From: Strigops habroptila
Taxonomy: Eukaryota > Chordata > Aves > Psittaciformes > Psittacidae
NCBI RefSeq assembly: GCF_004027225.2
Contig: NC_044277.2
Span: 134,198,057-134,262,056 of the forward strand
Length of the DNA stretch: 64,000 nt
Direction: 5' to 3'
The translations under genes were made by a program, and so were the position numbers. This document shows positions 62,601 through 64,000 of the stretch, piece by piece (position 1 is the first letter of the stretch; each line of letters opens with the position of its first letter). Under the pieces are notes generated by a model that was not told the origin of the DNA, did not search any database, and worked only from the letters and a program-made list of their open reading frames with translations.

Positions 62601-64000
62601 TGGAACAGCTACATAAAAACCCAGTATTTTTCTTAGCGATTAGAAATAGAAGTAAAAAAAATACAAGATTAGTAATTTTCACATTCATTTTATCTAGAAT
62701 ATTTCAGACTTTGGTCTCTCATTTGCTTGTCAGACTATTACAAACAAAATTATATAAAGAACATATTATTATGGAGAAATTTGTCCCATGACCCGTTTTT
62801 TATCTTCCACATCTTTTTGCCATTTCATAGTTAGATGCTGAAGAGAGTTTTAAAACTCAGAAGTTGAGAGCTCAAAATCATTTAATATTGCTTTCACATA
62901 ATACATGGCTATGTGAAGTCCTTTGTTTTGATTGTGTAAAACAAATGTTCATTCTGATGTGAGCAAATTTGTAGCAAGTAAATGAAGAGCAAGTCTGGGC
63001 TGAATCACTCCCTTGACTAGGAACATCTACGGAAAAGATTTAAGAAGCTCTTGAGAATTCATACGGAGATCCAGTTTTTATCTTGTAGGAGAAACAGAAG
63101 TCCTCCTCAATACTCCAACCCTGCTTCTACCTAGCAACTTAAAAGAAGCAGGAGAATTAACCTGTCATTTAACAGCAATACTAATATAAAAATTCTTCAC
63201 TAATTACAGCCATAACATTACCCTCCAGAAAATGATGTGCATGAACGAAGCTGGCAGTTACCTTGATAACACCAAACCAGCTACAGATGACTGGAGGGAA
63301 AAAGCAAGAAAGGAGCAAAGGAATTATCTCAGTAGTTTGATAAAAACATCAATGTGGAGAAACCTGCAGTAAGACTGACCTATGGTTGTCTGGGGCATGT
63401 AGCAGTTCCTTACCCATCCACTCCAGCCTGTTTCCTGCCTGCCGCTCCTTCCAAAGGAGTGAGGGCAGATGAGGGGCAGGAGGACCGAACCCCTTCAAGA
63501 ACGTCTCGCCTTTCAGGAGTGCACTGAGTAAGTTCAACTACAGTTTAAACTTGTTGGTAGTAATGTTTATTAATTTCTAGTGCTTAAACTAAACACTTGA
63601 AACATACTAATTCCTCATGCTAATTCTATTCCTGAAAACATTTTCTTTTTTTAAGAGACATCTAGAAAAATTCCAGCAAATACCAGTTCATACCATATAT
63701 TTCATAAAACTGGCAAGAGAGCTCACATATAGTATAGATCCTTTCAGCAATGTAGGATGTGAGTTCTTCATACAAGTGTTAGTACTGTATGGCCTGCCTT
63801 TCAAAAGAGCCAAATACCCTGTGTAACTTGCCTTTGTACCAGGGACCAGTGTTTGGTGGTCACTGTTCCAGATGCCAACTCTAGAACAAATACATGAGTA
63901 GCAGTGTCCCTGCAATGTGTTTTGTTGGCATATTCTTCCCTGGGGTCCCCCTTGCTTAAGTCTAAGAGGTACCATCACTTCCTTGGCCCACCAATGTTAT

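Larger units (their letters stand above)
54087..64000 (-). other. RFTN1: RFTN1 intron, 5' end beyond the window
   Basis: About 9.9 kb upstream of the first visible RFTN1 exon. I looked on the minus strand for the conserved N-terminal raftlin blocks and found none, so this is read as one intron continuing past the window edge. It contains a purine-rich A tract at about 54305-54340 and an A/C-rich tract at 56604-56665. A diverged or very short exon could have been missed. Confidence 0.55.

Noticed and set aside
1..64000. tRNA, rRNA, CRISPR arrays or bacterial-type defence systems
   Set aside because: No matching structures or repeats were seen. The window is vertebrate nuclear DNA with spliced genes.

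Overview
The window looks like vertebrate, most likely bird, nuclear DNA. It is AT-rich and intron-dominated, with GT-AG exons and no operons. It carries several CR1 retrotransposon copies with the typical avian 3' end (ATTCTATG-type octamer repeats). No species can be named from sequence alone. Two protein-coding genes are supported, and they converge tail to tail: OXNAD1 on the plus strand and the 3' part of RFTN1 (raftlin) on the minus strand. From memory, this is the same order and orientation as the human OXNAD1-RFTN1 locus on chromosome 3p.

Layout. Positions 1-2883 are 5' intron or upstream sequence holding a CR1 nested in an older CR1. Positions 2884 to about 17745 hold OXNAD1: seven coding exons that join into a complete 316-codon frame, then a short 3' UTR with an ATTAAA signal. 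About 17745-22750 is the gene-free stretch between the two 3' ends, with one CR1 scrap and a small hairpin. From about 22750 (or 23530) to 54086 lies RFTN1, whose six 3'-most coding exons give 446 codons plus stop. Its introns hold four CR1-type elements, including a second nested pair and an older, more diverged amniote-type copy. Positions 54087-64000 are RFTN1 intron with no exon I can find, so the N-terminal third (the first ~150 residues by comparison with human raftlin) must lie beyond the window.

The two genes are not known to act together. OXNAD1 is a predicted mitochondrial flavin/NAD oxidoreductase of the ferredoxin-reductase fold. Raftlin is a membrane-raft protein involved in B-cell receptor and Toll-like receptor signalling. 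I see no previously undescribed system here. The points worth checking are splice-site ambiguities, nested transposons, alternative polyadenylation on the convergent side, and a few unexplained intronic stretches.
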